From assembly GCF_002086695.1 (NCBI RefSeq), contig NZ_MVIH01000009.1, positions 62,001-126,000 of the forward strand: a stretch of DNA of 64,000 nt. The letters are read 5' to 3'. The position numbers were made by a program, and so were the translations under genes. Numbering within the stretch: position 1 is the first letter of the stretch; every line of letters starts with the position of its first letter. Source of the stretch: Mycolicibacterium rhodesiae. Lineage in GTDB: Bacteria; Actinomycetota; Actinomycetes; Mycobacteriales; Mycobacteriaceae. The notes under the pieces were generated by a model that worked only from the letters and a program-made list of their open reading frames with translations, did not search any database and was not told the DNA's origin. Shown piece after piece: positions 61,951-64,000 of this stretch.

Positions 61951-62388
61951 TCAGGGCCGCGGTGTCGGGGCGGCGCTGCCGCCGGGCCCTGCGCCGCCCG
62001 GCCCTCCTGGCCCGAATCCGGGGCCGGGGCCCTGCCCGCCCGGGCCACCGGGACCCATCGGACCCCAGGGTCCTCCGCCGGGCATCATCATCCCGGGGCC
62101 GCCGGGTCCGCCCCGGTGGTGGAACTGCTGGGAATCACCACCCTTGCCGTGGTGGTACCAGCCGCCGTGGCCGCTGGCGCGCCCGAGGACGAAACCGGTG
62201 AAGAAGACGGCGCCGACAATGAAGACGGTGCCGGCGACGATCGCCACCCAGGCAACGGCCTGGTACAGCCGGTTCGGTCGGGTGGCGACCGGGACCGGGC
62301 CGTAGTACGGCGGTGGCGGTGGAGGCGGATCGAGAGTGGCGACAGGGCTGGTCGCGGGCTCGTCGGCCCGCTCGGGTGTTTCGGTCAT
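61951..62388 (-). CDS. Small membrane protein with Pro- and Gly-rich tails
   Basis: 145 residues. An acidic start (MTETPERADEP), a poly-Pro stretch (DPPPPPPPYYGP), one membrane helix (about 43-68, AVAWVAIVAGTVFIVGAVFFTGFVLG), then a Gly/Pro/Met/His-rich tail (GHGGWYHHGKGG, PGGPGMMMPGG). The His- and Met-rich segments could bind metal. No enzyme motif. Confidence 0.75.
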   Translation of the reverse strand: MTETPERADEPATSPVATLDPPPPPPPYYGPVPVATRPNRLYQAVAWVAIVAGTVFIVGAVFFTGFVLGRASGHGGWYHHGKGGDSQQFHHRGGPGGPGMMMPGGGPWGPMGPGGPGGQGPGPGFGPGGPGGAGPGGSAAPTPRP

Positions 62389-62541
62389 GAATCGATGATG
62401 CGAGCCTGCCGCCCAGTGCGGGTTAAGTAGCGCCTTTGAGTTGGCTATGAATGGAGCGCTCTGCGGCCCGGTACGCGAACTGGACAGTGCCAGCGAACTT
62501 TGCAACGATGTCGCGGGGGTTGCCGTGAAGGAGTGTCCGCC

Positions 62542-62763
62542 GTGTTGTTGTACCTCTATCTCACCGGCACGCCACTATTCGCTTTTCTGGCCTGGGTCTT
62601 CTCGGAGGCCTTTCACCCAGGTGATGTGGTCCGAGCTCGGGTACGCCTGCCGCTGATACTCACAGCCGGGATGCTGTGGCCGGTGTTGCTGGTGGGGGTT
62701 GCCCAAATTCAGGTCATGCGTATGAGAGCGAAGCTGGTCGACCCGGAGGCCACCCCCGCCTGA
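62542..62763 (+). CDS. Small two-helix membrane protein
   Basis: 73 residues from GTG 62542, with AAGGAG eight bases upstream. Helix 1 about 2-20 (LLYLYLTGTPLFAFLAWVF), a loop with EAFHPGDVVRARVR, helix 2 about 37-57 (LILTAGMLWPVLLVGVAQI), then a basic tail. No catalytic motif. Convergent with the DUF4185 gene. Confidence 0.7.
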   Translation: MLLYLYLTGTPLFAFLAWVFSEAFHPGDVVRARVRLPLILTAGMLWPVLLVGVAQIQVMRMRAKLVDPEATPA

Positions 62764-62782
62764 GGGCAGCTGACCGCAGGAA

Positions 62783-63931
62783 TCACCACGGCTTGATCGG
62801 GTTCACCGCGAACTGCAGCACGCGGTACGGTGCGCGGTCACGCGGCGTGGTGTTCCACTGGCTGATGAACACCCGCACCTCGTCCAGCGTGGAACCGGGC
62901 GAGATGTAGCCCCCGTAGGGCTGCGCGAGCCGATTGTCATCCGACGGCGGCAAGCTATCTTCGGGGTCTGGCCAGTCGCCGGCCTGCACCACCGTTGTCA
63001 CCGGCGCGGTGCCCAAACCCGTCGGGTCGTAGGCCACCCGCATCTCCATGTTCCCGGTGCTGGCATTGAAATACGACAGCACCGGCTTTCCGTCGACCTC
63101 CCGCAGGCTCATCTCACCGACCTTGTCGGGCCATAATGGCGTCGGCGTCTTGTTCCAGCCGCCACCGGGACCGGCCGCCCAGCCCTGCCAGCGTGCGCGG
63201 TCGGTGAAAGTCTCTCGCGTGGCGCGGTAGAGCATCACCGGCCCGGACCGGTCGAAGTTGTTGGCCACGATGTACACCCAGCCGGTCTGCGAGTCCGGCG
63301 TCGGAATCGGATCGTAGTAGCCGCTGATCTGGGTCTGACGGCCCCCGGCGTAGGAGGCGGGTCGCTGCGAACCCGCAACCGTCTGCCAACCACCCTGCCC
63401 GGCAACCGCTTTCACCAGCCGCGACGTCTGCGGCACCAGGTCTTTGGTGGTGGTCACCAGCAGATAGTTCTGCCGGTTGATCTGCACCACACCCGCGGGC
63501 AGTTGCGAAGCACCCGGCGGCTTGGGGTCGGCCAGCAGTGGCTTGTCCACCCCGACGACACCGGTGTAGCGAATACCTTCGGGATCGTCGACCGAGTCGC
63601 CGGCCACCCGCAGCGCGACCGGTGAGAACCACCCGCCGAACCCGACGCCCTGGCCCGCGAAGCTGTCACCGCAGATCTGGAGCAATTCGGTTGGGAATTC
63701 CATGAACTCGCACAGATCGGTGGCGCCGATGCCGTAGTCGCGGGTCGGCGTCCCGGTGCCGGCGATCGGCCCGATCCGCACCACCTGGCCCGGCGCCAGC
63801 GGCGAGAGGATCGGGTCAGGAACCGGGCTTGGCGGGTCGGCGCTTGCCATTGGCGCCAGGACCAGCGCCGAGATCGACGAAATGGCGCACGCCACTCGCA
63901 CTTTCGCGCCCAAACTCACGCTTCGGCGCAA
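62783..63931 (-). CDS. Exported DUF4185-domain protein (Rv3707c-like)
   Basis: 382 residues. Signal peptide (about 1-31, ASADPPSPVPDP), then a beta-propeller-like domain with DYGIGATDLCEFMEF, GGWFSPVALRV, NYLLVTTTKDLVPQTS and VFISQWNT. DUF4185 domains resemble glycosyl hydrolase or cell-wall arabinan-degrading propellers; some relatives are endo-D-arabinanases, so arabinan cleavage is possible but not shown here. Directly precedes the asd end. Confidence 0.85.
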   Translation of the reverse strand: MRRSVSLGAKVRVACAISSISALVLAPMASADPPSPVPDPILSPLAPGQVVRIGPIAGTGTPTRDYGIGATDLCEFMEFPTELLQICGDSFAGQGVGFGGWFSPVALRVAGDSVDDPEGIRYTGVVGVDKPLLADPKPPGASQLPAGVVQINRQNYLLVTTTKDLVPQTSRLVKAVAGQGGWQTVAGSQRPASYAGGRQTQISGYYDPIPTPDSQTGWVYIVANNFDRSGPVMLYRATRETFTDRARWQGWAAGPGGGWNKTPTPLWPDKVGEMSLREVDGKPVLSYFNASTGNMEMRVAYDPTGLGTAPVTTVVQAGDWPDPEDSLPPSDDNRLAQPYGGYISPGSTLDEVRVFISQWNTTPRDRAPYRVLQFAVNPIKPW

Positions 63932-63937
63932 AGTAGA

Positions 63938-64000
63938 TCAGAGCTCGGCGGCCAGCAGCTCGGCGATCTGAATGGTATTGAGGGCAGCACCTTTTCGCAG
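63938..64000 (-). CDS. asd: Aspartate-semialdehyde dehydrogenase, C-terminal end, partial
   Basis: The last 20 codons are in the window: LRKGAALNTIQIAELLAAEL then TGA. KGAA-NT-QIAE is the typical Asd end, in the NADPH-binding region. The gene continues beyond base 64000 on the minus strand. Rv3708c in M. tuberculosis gene order. Confidence 0.9.
   Translation of the reverse strand: MRKGAALNTIQIAELLAAEL

Overview
The window is high-GC, gene-dense DNA (many GTG starts, many 1-4 nt gene overlaps, WhiB and mycothiol/ergothioneine-type genes) from a mycobacterium. Gene order follows the Mycobacterium tuberculosis stretch from about Rv3661 to Rv3708c, recognised here from remembered gene order and protein sequence, not from a database search. 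Extra accessory blocks and many secreted Pro/Ala-rich proteins suggest a fast-growing or environmental species (Mycolicibacterium-like).

Layout. 0-19.3 kb is the conserved backbone: end of a HAD-like phosphatase, a non-coding stretch that fits the mycobacterial RNA-polymerase-binding sRNA Ms1/MTS2823, a Fic-like protein, acs, a secreted serine protease, a holin-like membrane protein, ephE, a four-gene minus-strand operon (Trx-like, Nudix, marP, plus nearby nth), crp, a metallo-beta-lactamase/RidA/DUF4177 operon, the ArsA-like ATPase pair, whiB4, ponA2, a metallophosphoesterase, cds1 and tRNA-Pro. 19.7-31.4 kb is an accessory block: LysR/SDR pair, secreted hydrolase, Pro-rich exported protein, FAD dehydrogenase, an iron-redox cassette (haem-oxygenase-like enzyme, CDGSH protein, HemK2-like methyltransferase), a possible catalase-fold protein, hemerythrin, manganese catalase and an F420-type oxidoreductase. 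31.5-39.2 kb returns to backbone: YqeY, a repeat-tailed membrane protein and the MoxR2 / DUF58 / DUF4129 / DUF4350 / SpoIIM / RDD cluster. 39.3-46.6 kb is a second accessory block: antiporter operon, SDR, NTF2-like protein, carotenoid oxygenase with a divergent PadR regulator, a second PadR regulator with a glycine/phenylalanine repeat tail, and a histidine acid phosphatase. 46.6-48.9 kb has glpK and a methyltransferase; 48.9-53.8 kb a GCS2-like ligase, a methyltransferase and two tandem exported C39-fold proteins. 53.8-59.1 kb is the complete ergothioneine operon egtABCDE (minus strand), followed by an exported sensor-domain protein, an Ohr/OsmC peroxidase, haem catalase katA, small membrane proteins, a DUF4185 exported protein and the 3' end of asd.

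Themes. Redox defence is dense: ergothioneine, Ohr, haem catalase, Mn catalase, hemerythrin, WhiB4, a Trx-like protein and MarP. cAMP control is a second theme: crp is in the window, and two near-consensus Crp-type palindromes lie before the Ms1 candidate and directly before acs. The most unusual items are the tandem C39-fold pair in which one member has Ser in place of the catalytic Cys, the two clear palindromic candidate operators of the PadR genes, and small genes hidden on the opposite strand of longer ones.
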